DNA from: an uncultured Cellvibrio sp.
GTDB taxonomy: Bacteria; Pseudomonadota; Gammaproteobacteria; Pseudomonadales; Cellvibrionaceae
NCBI GenBank assembly: GCA_937958105.1
Contig: CALFXJ010000038.1
Span: 62,001 to 126,000, forward strand
DNA: 64,000 nucleotides
Reading direction: 5' to 3'
Shown here one piece after another: positions 8,200 to 15,940 of this stretch. The number at the start of each line of letters is the position of its first letter. Positions within the stretch are counted from its first letter, which is position 1. Under the pieces are notes generated by a model, which ran no database searches, had not been told where the DNA came from, and saw only the letters and a list, made by a program, of their open reading frames with translations. Made by a program: the position numbers and the translations under genes.

Positions 8200-9099
8200 T
8201 CAGCCGTGGGCGAGCCGTTCGGTATTGCGGATATCCTGGGCGGGAGGAGCGCCAAACATCTGGCGATAATCGCGGGTGAAATGGGGGACACTTTCGTAAC
8301 CCACCGCATAGGCAGCGTTGCTGGCCGTTGACCCCTGATACAGCATCAAACGTCTTGCCTCGATCAGGCGCAAACGCTTCTGGTATTGCCCCGGTGTCAA
8401 CGATGTAAGTTCCTTGAAGTGTTTATGAAAGGCGGTCACGCCCATAGCCGCAGCCTGGGCCAGCCGCTCCACTGGAATACGCTGCTGAAATTCAGCACGC
8501 AGGATGGCGATGGCACGGCGCAGCCGGTTGGGATAGCTGTCTGCGGCGGCCAAGGCCCGCAGCTGCTCACCATTAGGGCCGTCGAGCAGCCAGAAATGCA
8601 GTTCTTTCATGATGCCCGGCAGCAGTACCGGAATCGCATCAGGGCGATCAATCAAGCGCATGAGGCGGGTGCTGCAGTCGAGGATGATCTCGTCGATGTT
8701 CTGCATGAACACCACATTGCTTGCGCTGCTCCGCACGCGGCTGCTGGCCTGTTCATCTGCCAGCTCCTGCAGCAGCGCCATATCCAGTTCAATAGCCAGC
8801 GCAACATAGGGCACGGTTGCGCTGGCTTCCACCACCTGACCAAGCACCGGCATATCTGCGCTCACGATCACCGACTCGCCAGCGGTACAGAGCTGTTGCT
8901 GATGTCCGACCAGCAGCTGTTTCCGCCCCTGTAATACGAGGCAAACCAGAGGACGATAAACCGACTGGAGTTTTCGGTTCGGGACGCTCAGACACATCAT
9001 CCGCAGCCCCGGCACAGGCGTGATAGCAAGCCCGTCACTGTTGGCGTGGCGGCGGGCGTAGCGTTGAGCAGCATCGATCAGCAATTGATAAGTCTTCAT
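8200..9099 (-). CDS. AraC-family transcriptional regulator (AraC_N type)
   Basis: Transcription factor of 299 aa. The N-terminal ~180 residues match the ligand-sensing cupin-like domain of the AraC_N subgroup (SVYRPLVCLVLQGRKQLLVG, then YVALAIELD). The C-terminal ~100 residues hold two helix-turn-helix motifs, the first in VERLAQAAAMGVTAFHKHFK and the second in ASNAAYAVGYESVPHFTRDY. It is transcribed away from the two dehydrogenase genes across a short gap, the usual layout for regulators of this subgroup that activate adjacent oxidoreductases. The inducer cannot be predicted. Confidence 0.9.
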   Translation of the reverse strand: MKTYQLLIDAAQRYARRHANSDGLAITPVPGLRMMCLSVPNRKLQSVYRPLVCLVLQGRKQLLVGHQQQLCTAGESVIVSADMPVLGQVVEASATVPYVALAIELDMALLQELADEQASSRVRSSASNVVFMQNIDEIILDCSTRLMRLIDRPDAIPVLLPGIMKELHFWLLDGPNGEQLRALAAADSYPNRLRRAIAILRAEFQQRIPVERLAQAAAMGVTAFHKHFKELTSLTPGQYQKRLRLIEARRLMLYQGSTASNAAYAVGYESVPHFTRDYRQMFGAPPAQDIRNTERLAHG

Positions 9100-9235
9100 G
9101 ACTACAGGCTAACGCAAGAATCCGGCGGAGGCTATTGCGCTGCAGAATCCGGCAAGCATGGTGAAGCCTCAGGCAAAAACGGTCAGGCCATTGGTTTTAC
9201 TGTTCACTTGTCATAACCAACCAAGGAACAGTGCC

Positions 9236-10105
9236 ATGAAAACACCTTCTGACGAAACCACGCTCTCCCGCAAAGGCCAGGGCCGCCGTGGACTGGTCAC
9301 GGCGATGGCAGCCGCCCCCCTGATGCTCGGCGTCGCATCCAGTTTCGGCGCAACCAGCGCCACGCCACCTGCAGGCAATGGCAAAGCGGCTATCGTTACC
9401 GGCTCCTCCCGCGGTATCGGTGCCGCTACCGCGAGACGGCTGGCCCGCGAAGGCTACGCCGTTACCGTCAACTGTGAAAAAAATCGTGAACTCGCCGCCG
9501 CTGTTGTGGCCGAGATAGAAGCCGCCGGCGGCAAGGCGATCTGGGTGCAGGCGGATGTGAGCGATCCCAAAGCTGTCAGCCGCCTGTTCGATGCCTGCGA
9601 AAAAGAATTCGGCGGCGTGGATGTCGCGGTAGCCAATGCGGGCATCATGCATCTGGGTGCGTTCAGTGAATTGTCCGATCAGGCGTTTGACCGCATGTGG
9701 GCGGTGAACGCTAAAGGCAGCTTCAATACCCTGCGCGAAGCCGCCCGTCGCATTCGTGATGGTGGGCGGATTATCTGCCTGTCCTCCAGTATCACCCAGC
9801 TGCGCACCGCGACTTATGGCCCCTACGCAGCCACCAAGATGGCTCAGGATATGTTTGTCGGCAGCCTCGCCAAGGAACTTGAAGGGCGTGGGATCTCGGT
9901 CAATGCCATTGCGCCGGGCGTAGTCAATACACCACTGTTTACCGACGGCAAAACCCCGCAGCAGATCGCCGCCTTTGCCCAGCGCACGCCTCACAAACGG
10001 CTGGGCGAGCCTGCCGATATTGCCGATGTCATTGCCGCACTCTGCAGCGATAAGGGCGCGTGGGTAAATGGCCAGACGATATTCGCCAATGGCGGACTTG
10101 TTTAA
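9236..10105 (+). CDS. SDR-family oxidoreductase with Tat-like leader
   Basis: Short-chain dehydrogenase/reductase of 289 aa, classical FabG-like type. Residues ~55-62 are TGSSRGIG (NAD(P) loop), NAG lies mid-domain, and the catalytic pair is Tyr197/Lys201 (YAATK) with the upstream Ser in CLSSSITQL. The start at 9236 has AAGGA 8 nt upstream; an earlier in-frame ATG at 9158 lacks one. The unusual part is the first ~38 residues: Arg17-Arg18 in GQGRRGL followed by a hydrophobic stretch ending in SSFGA, which looks like a twin-arginine export signal. If exported with its cofactor this would be a periplasmic SDR. The leader could also be a non-functional relic. It is likely controlled by the divergent AraC regulator. 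Confidence 0.88.
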   Translation: MKTPSDETTLSRKGQGRRGLVTAMAAAPLMLGVASSFGATSATPPAGNGKAAIVTGSSRGIGAATARRLAREGYAVTVNCEKNRELAAAVVAEIEAAGGKAIWVQADVSDPKAVSRLFDACEKEFGGVDVAVANAGIMHLGAFSELSDQAFDRMWAVNAKGSFNTLREAARRIRDGGRIICLSSSITQLRTATYGPYAATKMAQDMFVGSLAKELEGRGISVNAIAPGVVNTPLFTDGKTPQQIAAFAQRTPHKRLGEPADIADVIAALCSDKGAWVNGQTIFANGGLV

Positions 10106-10115
10106 GGAGACTCCT

Positions 10116-10862
10116 ATGAATATGACAGGCAACACGATATTGATTACCGGCGGCAGCGCCGGCATCGGTAAAGCACTCGCCATCGCGTTCCATCAACGGG
10201 GCAATCAGGTCATCATCACCGGTCGCCGTCGGGCCGCGCTGGAAGCCGTTGTGCAGGATTATCCGGGCATGCGGTGGATGGAACTGGATATGCAGGACGC
10301 CGACGCCATCCGCGCGTTCAGCGACAGCCTTGTGACCGAGCATCCCGAGCTGAATGTACTCATCAATAACGCCGGCATCATGATCAGTGAAGATCTTCTG
10401 GCAGACCCCGTAGATCTCACAACCGCAGAAGACACTGTTGCGACCAACCTGTTGGGGCCGATCCGCCTCACGGCGGCGCTGCTGCCTCACCTGAGAAGGC
10501 AGGCCCGCGCAACGGTGATGATGGTGTCTTCCGGGCTGGCGTTTATCCCGCTCACGCACACGCCGACCTACTGCGCCACCAAGGCCGCCATCCACTCCTA
10601 CGCCCAGTCTCTGCGCCATCAGCTGCGGGGCACTGCCGTGGAGGTTCTGGAACTCGCGCCGCCCGCCGTAGCCACCGACCTGATGCCCGGGCACCGCGAC
10701 AGTCCACACTGCATGCCGCTGGAGGATTTTATCGAGGAAAGTCTGGCACGCCTCGAACAGGCAACGGATGAAATTCTGGTGGATCGCGTCAAGCCTTTGC
10801 GGAATGCGGAAAGCAGTGGCGAATACCGCAAGGTGTTCGCGCTGCTTAACGGAGGGCGCTGA
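10116..10862 (+). CDS. SDR-family oxidoreductase (DltE-like)
   Basis: Cytoplasmic classical short-chain dehydrogenase of 248 aa. It has ITGGSAGIGKALAIAF (cofactor loop), VLINNAGIM, the catalytic Ser in MMVSSGLAF and YCATK with Tyr and Lys. The overall look (GNQVIITGRR, LELAPPAVATDLMPG) is that of the DltE-like subgroup. The start at 10116 is chosen because AAGGAGA, overlapping the preceding stop codon, lies just before it. An in-frame upstream start would lie inside the previous gene. It forms an operon with the preceding SDR; the substrate is unknown. Confidence 0.9.
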   Translation: MNMTGNTILITGGSAGIGKALAIAFHQRGNQVIITGRRRAALEAVVQDYPGMRWMELDMQDADAIRAFSDSLVTEHPELNVLINNAGIMISEDLLADPVDLTTAEDTVATNLLGPIRLTAALLPHLRRQARATVMMVSSGLAFIPLTHTPTYCATKAAIHSYAQSLRHQLRGTAVEVLELAPPAVATDLMPGHRDSPHCMPLEDFIEESLARLEQATDEILVDRVKPLRNAESSGEYRKVFALLNGGR

Positions 10863-10913
10863 TCCGGATTGTGGGTACTGGAGGGCGGCAATCTTTGCCC
10901 AGGTCGGTCTGCC

Positions 10914-10933
10914 TATACCATAAACAAGGTATA
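10914..10933. promoter_or_regulatory. Palindromic operator upstream of the two-component genes
   Basis: The 20-mer TATACCATAAACAAGGTATA is an interrupted palindrome (ATACC/GGTAT half-sites). It matches 15 of 20 positions of the element at 13482-13501. A -10-like hexamer CATGAT (10955-10960) begins 21 nt after it, the same spacing as at the second site, and no good -35 is needed if the bound protein is an activator. Together these predict a binding site for the response regulator encoded next, giving autoregulation. A transcript start near 10967 would fit translation from 10989. Confidence 0.6.
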
Positions 10934-10988
10934 TTGACCCCCGCCGGGCTCTGCCATGATGGGGTCCGATAGAACAGGCACAGATTCC

Positions 10989-11663
10989 ATGACCCACACA
11001 ACAGCTGACAACGACCCTGCTTCACCGGCGGTGCGGGTACTTTTACTCGAAGATGACGCACCGCTGCGCGAACGCTTTGCCCGCATCCTGCAGGACTGGC
11101 CCGGCGGGGAGCTGGTTGCTGCCTGCGCCACTTTGGGCGAAGCACTGGAGGTCCTCCACAGCCAGCCGGTAGATCTGCTGATGGCTGATCTGAATCTGCC
11201 CGACGGCCATGGAATTGAAGCCATTCAGCTGCTCCGCCGCCGCTACCCCGAAGCGGATGCCATGGTGATCTCAGCCCTGGCCGACGACGAAACCGTATTG
11301 GGAGCCATTGAGGCCGGCGCCGTGGGCTACCTGCTGAAGGATGCTGACTCACTGGAGCTGGTGGAAGCCATTCAGGAGCTGCGTGCCGGGCGCTCACCGA
11401 TATCCTCGTCTATCGCCCGCATCCTGGTGCGCCGCATGAACGGCACCACCCCTGCTGTTCCCGCGCCCGAACTGACACCCCGCGAAACTGAAATCCTGCG
11501 CGGCATTGCCAAGGGTTTTACCTATACTGAACTGGCGGAGTGGTTAGGCATTTCGCGCCATACTGTGCCGGTGCACATCAAGAACATCTATCGCAAACTG
11601 GCGGCCAATAATCGCTCTGAGGCCGTATATGAAGCATCAAAAAGGGGTCTGTTGAAACTGTGA
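10989..11663 (+). CDS. NarL/FixJ-type LuxR-family response regulator
   Basis: Two-component response regulator of 224 aa. The receiver domain (residues ~16-130) has the acidic pair in LLLEDDAP, the phospho-acceptor Asp67 in LLMADLNLPDG and the conserved Lys in YLLKDADS. A LuxR-type helix-turn-helix follows (~160-215: LTPRETEILRGIAKG, ELAEWLGISRHTVPVHIKNI). I start it at 10989 because the earlier in-frame ATGs lie at or upstream of the predicted -10 element and transcript start. The kinase gene overlaps its stop by 4 bp, so the two are a cognate pair. A palindrome upstream is shared with the cytochrome-sulfatase unit, which is its probable target. Confidence 0.92.
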   Translation: MTHTTADNDPASPAVRVLLLEDDAPLRERFARILQDWPGGELVAACATLGEALEVLHSQPVDLLMADLNLPDGHGIEAIQLLRRRYPEADAMVISALADDETVLGAIEAGAVGYLLKDADSLELVEAIQELRAGRSPISSSIARILVRRMNGTTPAVPAPELTPRETEILRGIAKGFTYTELAEWLGISRHTVPVHIKNIYRKLAANNRSEAVYEASKRGLLKL

Positions 11664-13477
11664 TCCGGCAGTTCGGTTTAGGGGTGCTATGGCTGGCGCT
11701 GGGGATTCTCGCCAGCGCGCCCTTATGGCTGAGCCCGGCGGAGCCACAGACGCTCGCCATCAGCGAGGCACTGCGGCTGGATGGCGATGACTGGCAACCG
11801 GTCAAGCTGCCGCAGGCCCGTCGACCTGCCTATCAGGCCGAGCATTACCGCGTCACCCTGCCGCTCCAGGAAACTGCACCGCTTTATCTGTTTATCCCCA
11901 CCATCAGCCATCAGGTTGTGGTCGAGCTGGCGGGCCATGAACTCGCGGATACCCGGCATCGCACCACCATGATCGGGCTGGCGTCCGGCACTCCCGCGCT
12001 GATCCCCCTGCCCGCCTGGCTGCTGCAGCCGGGAGACAACATCATCGACATCCATCTGCAGTCCATGAGCCTGGTACCCGGTTACCTGTCGACCTTGTAT
12101 GTGGGGACTGCGGAGGAACTGGCACCCCATTACCGCAGCCGGGTATTCCTGCTGGAATACCTGCGCCTGATGGTGCCAGCCGGCCAGCTGCTGATGACCC
12201 TGGTGGTGCTGGTGCTATGGCTGTATCGTCCCCAGGAGGCACTGTTCGGCTGGCTGACACTGCTTCTGCTGACCTCCATGTTTATCTATCTGGGCATGCT
12301 GCAGAACCTGCTGCCATTCCTCAGCCAGCTCATGCCTTACCTCCATATTCTGGGTTCAGCGGCCAGTATCATCCTGGTCATCACGGTGCTGCTGGTGGCA
12401 GGTATTCCGCCACCGCGCTGGCTGAAACTGGCGGCGGGCGGAGTGCCGGCCCTGTGCCTGCTGCTGGCGCTGCTTGATCTGGTTGCCGCATCCAAACTGG
12501 TGATGTTCGTCAATGCGCCGGTCAATATGACCGGCCTGCTGGTGAGTCTCAGTATCGCCATCTGGGCGGCGGTGACGAAACGGCTCGGGGAAGCCTGGTT
12601 GCTGCTGTTTCCGCTGCTGCTGGCACTGGTCACGGCCCTGCACGATTACGGCATAGTCGCGGGGCAGCTTGATGGGCCGGTGCTGCTGTCCGTGTATTAC
12701 CGTCCCGCCATGATGATCGGCATCGCCATGATCCTGATGCGTCGGCTGGGCATCAGCCTCAATCAGCTGGATAACATTAATGCGTATCTGACCCTGCGCC
12801 TTCAGGAGCAGGAACAGGAACTGGCGAGACTGCACGCGGAAGAACGCAAAGAAGCAGCCCGGAGAACCCTGAGCGAAGAGCGCCAGCGCCTGACCGCGGA
12901 CCTGCACGACGGCCTGTCCGGCCACCTGGCTTCGATCATCGCTCTGTCTGAGCGGGAGCAGTCGACGCAGGTGGAGCGCGCCGCGCGGGAAGCACTGGAT
13001 GATCTGCGGCTGGTGATCCACTCACTGGATATCCAGGACCATGAATTTCCCGTCGCCCTGGCCGGATTGCGCGAGCGACTGGAGCGCCAGCTCAAACGCA
13101 TGGGGATCTCACTCCAATGGTCCATGGTGCGCCTGCCGGATGTTACGGGCGTGACGCCGTCTCACGTGCTGAACGTACTGCGAATCCTGCAGGAAGCCGT
13201 CACCAACGCTATCAAGCATGGCAAAGCCACCGCCATCAGCGTGATGGGCAGTCAGAGCGATGACGGCGCAGCGTGTATCACCGTGGAGAACGATGGGATT
13301 CCCTTTCCCCGCCAGCCGAATCGCACCGGCACCGGTCTGGCCAACATGCGCCGCCGCATCCGCCAGCTCAATGGCAGCATTGAGATCGAAGGATTTGAGA
13401 AAGGACTGGAAACAGGTACGCGCCTGACCCTGAAGCTTCCTCTGCAACTCCCCGAGACCGCTAACACGTCCAGCTGA
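11660..13477 (+). CDS. NarX-type membrane sensor histidine kinase with extracytoplasmic sensor
   Basis: Histidine kinase of 605 aa starting with GTG in a GTGA overlap with the regulator gene. After an N-terminal membrane anchor, residues ~25-165 form an extracytoplasmic beta-rich domain (HYRVTLPLQETAPLYLFIPT), similar in layout to 7TMR-DISM sensors. Six or seven hydrophobic helices (~170-370), a coiled coil rich in Glu and Arg, the HisKA_3 phospho-acceptor His416 in TADLHDGLSGHL and a GHKL ATPase domain (EAVTNAIKHG, GTGLANMRRR) follow. The sensed signal is unknown. The adjacent cytochrome and sulfatase hint at an extracellular sulfated or redox-related cue, which is speculation. Confidence 0.9.
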   Translation: MIRQFGLGVLWLALGILASAPLWLSPAEPQTLAISEALRLDGDDWQPVKLPQARRPAYQAEHYRVTLPLQETAPLYLFIPTISHQVVVELAGHELADTRHRTTMIGLASGTPALIPLPAWLLQPGDNIIDIHLQSMSLVPGYLSTLYVGTAEELAPHYRSRVFLLEYLRLMVPAGQLLMTLVVLVLWLYRPQEALFGWLTLLLLTSMFIYLGMLQNLLPFLSQLMPYLHILGSAASIILVITVLLVAGIPPPRWLKLAAGGVPALCLLLALLDLVAASKLVMFVNAPVNMTGLLVSLSIAIWAAVTKRLGEAWLLLFPLLLALVTALHDYGIVAGQLDGPVLLSVYYRPAMMIGIAMILMRRLGISLNQLDNINAYLTLRLQEQEQELARLHAEERKEAARRTLSEERQRLTADLHDGLSGHLASIIALSEREQSTQVERAAREALDDLRLVIHSLDIQDHEFPVALAGLRERLERQLKRMGISLQWSMVRLPDVTGVTPSHVLNVLRILQEAVTNAIKHGKATAISVMGSQSDDGAACITVENDGIPFPRQPNRTGTGLANMRRRIRQLNGSIEIEGFEKGLETGTRLTLKLPLQLPETANTSS

Positions 13478-13481
13478 CCGG

Positions 13482-13501
13482 CATACCATATTCATGGTAT
13501 G
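13482..13501. promoter_or_regulatory. Palindromic operator upstream of the cytochrome-sulfatase unit
   Basis: The 20-mer CATACCATATTCATGGTATG is the core of a perfect palindrome that extends two more bases on each side (10-bp arms, 4-nt centre). It shares ATACCATA and GGTAT with the element at 10914-10933. AATAAT (13523-13528), a five-of-six -10 match, begins 21 nt downstream, exactly as at the other site. With no T-run it is not a terminator for the kinase gene. It is best read as an activator site for the adjacent NarL-type regulator. Confidence 0.65.
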
Positions 13502-13615
13502 CCCCGCTCCACCTCCGCGCGCAATAATGCGCCAACTGGTTTCGGACAAACCGATAACGGGATGAGCATTTCCCGCCCGCCAGACCGCTATCACAGCAAC
13601 AGGCTAACAATAATC

Positions 13616-15880
13616 ATGCTCGGGCATCGCCTTGCTTACCTCAGTGTTCTTATGTTCATCGCTGCCCTGTGGGCCAGCGTTCTATGGGTAACGGCGGATA
13701 ACATGCCCTCATCTGCTGAGCGGGTGACAGCGAGGCCCCACCTGGTGGACGAAGCGCAATGCCGCCAATGCCATCTTCCACAGGTTGAAGACTGGCAAGG
13801 CTCGCACCATCAGCTGGCCATGCTGGCTCCTGCACCAGACACCGTGCTCGGCGACTTCAACAACACCCTCTTCACCAGCGACACGGAAACTACGCATTTT
13901 TTGCAACAACAGATTGCGCAGCACACGCATCAGTACCGCCTGCGCACACCCGACGGCTCCGGGCAGCAGCGGGAATTTACCCTGGCTTATACCTTCGGCT
14001 GGTCGCCCCTGCAGCAATACCTGCTGGCGCTGGATGACGGCCGCCTGCAGGCATCGGGCGTGGCCTGGGATACGGAAAAGCAGGAGTGGTTTCACCTATA
14101 CGACGGCCAAGGCGTGGATAGCCATCACGCGCTGCACTGGAGTAAGCCCGCCCACAACGCCAATACCCAATGCATTGAGTGCCACACCACCGGCTACCAG
14201 CCCGGCTATGACCCGATAGAAGACCGTTTCGACAGCCAGTGGCACGCGGCGGGTATTACCTGCCAGGGCTGTCATGGGCCTGCGTCGGATCACCTGCGTT
14301 GGGCCGCAGCACCGGATGCCAGCCCGACCAGAGGATTTGCTCTGTCATTGAGCACACAACAGCCAAGCCTGCAGCTGGAGGTCTGTGGCCGCTGCCACAG
14401 CCGCCGAACCCCCTTGGGCGATCCGACACTCTGGCCGCGGCTTGAGGATGCTTATCTCGTCAGTCCCCTGACGGCAGAGCTCTATGAAGTGGACGGCAAG
14501 ATCAAGGATGAAGTCTTTGAATATGGCTCCTTCCTGCAAAGCCGTATGCATCAGGCAGGTGTGGTCTGCAGCGATTGTCACAACGCCCACAGCGGCAGGT
14601 TGCGCCTCGACGGCAACGCCGTCTGCACCCAGTGCCACAACCCCGGCGGCATCGCGGTACGCGCCTTGTCCACCGACCGCTTGCGGGCAGCGGCCTACGA
14701 TGATCCCTCTCACCACCACCACGCCCCCGGCTCTGCCGGTTCGGCCTGTGTCGCCTGCCATATGCCGGGCAAGGTGTACATGGGCAACGACCTGCGTCAC
14801 GACCACAGTTTCAGTTCACCGAATCCGGCTCAGGCACTGGCCCTGGGTCACAGCGATGCGTGCCTGAGCTGCCACAACGACCGTCCCGCCAGCCCACTGC
14901 CGCCCCAGGAATTGATAGCGCAGTTCGACCAATGGTACCCCGACCACCGACCGCGCGATGGCGGCTATGTGGAAGCGTTAGCCAAAGCCCGGCAAGGGAA
15001 ACCCGGCGCTGCGGCAGCCCTGCTGGAACAGCTTTCCCGCACCGATCTGCCGGGACTGCGCCGCGCCGCTCTGCTCGCAGAACTCCCGGCCTATCCCTCG
15101 CGCCCGGCCCAGCAACAACTCATTGCTGCCCTTGAACACCCGGACGCCCCCGTGCGACGGGCAGCCATCGAGGCCCTCGCCGCACTGGACCCGCTCCAGC
15201 TTGAAAGCCAGTTCGCGCCATTGCTGACAGACCCGGTACGGGCGGTGCGCATCACCGCCGCTGAACAGATGCTCATGCTCGCGGAACAGTCCGGACGCAC
15301 CCTGGCCCCTGAACCCTTTGCGGAGTACGAACAGGCGCAGAAAGACCTGCTCGCAAATGCCGAGGCCTGGTTCAACCTGGCCAACCTTTACCGCCTCACC
15401 GGTCGCACCGATCAGGTTGCCCCCGCACTGGAGGCAGCGCTGAGGCGCAATCCGGCTTTTGCACCAGCCGTGACAGCACTGGCCCAGTGGCGGGAGTTCG
15501 TCGATGGCCAGCCTGCGGCCGCACACCAACTGCTGGAGCAGGCCCGGAGCACGTATCCGAACGAGGCAAGCCTGCACCATGCGCTGGGCCTTGCCCACAT
15601 CCGCGCCAGTCAACTCGCTGCCGGAGTGAGTTCGCTGGAGCAGGCCCACCACCTGCAGCCGGACAACGAGACCTACACCTACGTGCTGGCCGTGGCCTGG
15701 TATGACACTGGCCGGCGTGAACAGGCAGTACAGCTGCTGCGGGAGCAACTTCGCAAGGCCCCGGCAAGCCGGCTGTTGCGCTTGACCCTGCTGACTTACC
15801 TCCCCCCAGGCGAGGACCGGGCCGGACTGCTTGATGCACTGCGACAACAAAATCCAGAGGACCCGGCGCTGGCGCTGTAA
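13616..15880 (+). CDS. Octaheme c-type cytochrome with HEAT and TPR repeats
   Basis: Secreted multiheme cytochrome of 754 aa. After a signal sequence (AYLSVLMFIAALWASVLW) there are eight CXXCH heme motifs, at residues ~49, 186, 216, 257, 318, 337, 378 and 416. They are followed by HEAT-like repeats (~480-580, VRRAAIEALAALDP) and TPR repeats (~590-740, AWFNLANLYRLTGR). The heme part resembles the cytochrome c554/nitrite-reductase-like fold family, but the substrate is unknown. The start is uncertain: 13616 gives a normal signal peptide, while 13562 would add 18 residues, and neither has a strong ribosome binding site. The gene lies between its predicted operator and a sulfatase gene, suggesting electron transfer linked to that enzyme or its products. 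Confidence 0.88.
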   Translation: MLGHRLAYLSVLMFIAALWASVLWVTADNMPSSAERVTARPHLVDEAQCRQCHLPQVEDWQGSHHQLAMLAPAPDTVLGDFNNTLFTSDTETTHFLQQQIAQHTHQYRLRTPDGSGQQREFTLAYTFGWSPLQQYLLALDDGRLQASGVAWDTEKQEWFHLYDGQGVDSHHALHWSKPAHNANTQCIECHTTGYQPGYDPIEDRFDSQWHAAGITCQGCHGPASDHLRWAAAPDASPTRGFALSLSTQQPSLQLEVCGRCHSRRTPLGDPTLWPRLEDAYLVSPLTAELYEVDGKIKDEVFEYGSFLQSRMHQAGVVCSDCHNAHSGRLRLDGNAVCTQCHNPGGIAVRALSTDRLRAAAYDDPSHHHHAPGSAGSACVACHMPGKVYMGNDLRHDHSFSSPNPAQALALGHSDACLSCHNDRPASPLPPQELIAQFDQWYPDHRPRDGGYVEALAKARQGKPGAAAALLEQLSRTDLPGLRRAALLAELPAYPSRPAQQQLIAALEHPDAPVRRAAIEALAALDPLQLESQFAPLLTDPVRAVRITAAEQMLMLAEQSGRTLAPEPFAEYEQAQKDLLANAEAWFNLANLYRLTGRTDQVAPALEAALRRNPAFAPAVTALAQWREFVDGQPAAAHQLLEQARSTYPNEASLHHALGLAHIRASQLAAGVSSLEQAHHLQPDNETYTYVLAVAWYDTGRREQAVQLLREQLRKAPASRLLRLTLLTYLPPGEDRAGLLDALRQQNPEDPALAL

Positions 15881-15897
15881 CAAACCGGGAAGACAAA

Positions 15898-15913
15898 GGC
15901 CGCACCTGCGGCC
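15898..15913 (+). promoter_or_regulatory. Short GC-rich hairpin between cytochrome and sulfatase genes
   Basis: GGCCGC-ACCT-GCGGCC, a perfect 6-bp stem (7 bp if A and T pair), in the 60-bp gap. No T-run follows. It may modulate the ratio of the two products or stabilise mRNA. An AAGAGGA ribosome binding site for the sulfatase lies just after it. Confidence 0.4.
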
Positions 15914-15940
15914 ACTATCACCAAAGAGGACTTAACCATC

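Noticed and set aside
9197..10997. Two overlapping minus-strand open frames (about 320 codons each) opposite the SDR genes
   Set aside because: Shadows of clearly recognisable plus-strand dehydrogenases. Their translations show no known motifs.
13480..13503. Palindrome after the kinase gene as an intrinsic terminator
   Set aside because: No T-run follows on either strand, and a related palindrome occurs upstream of the regulator gene at the same distance from a -10-like hexamer, so an operator is the better reading.
14978..15883. 301-codon minus-strand frame opposite the TPR part of the cytochrome
   Set aside because: Opposite-strand shadow of a GC-rich repeat region, with no supporting features.
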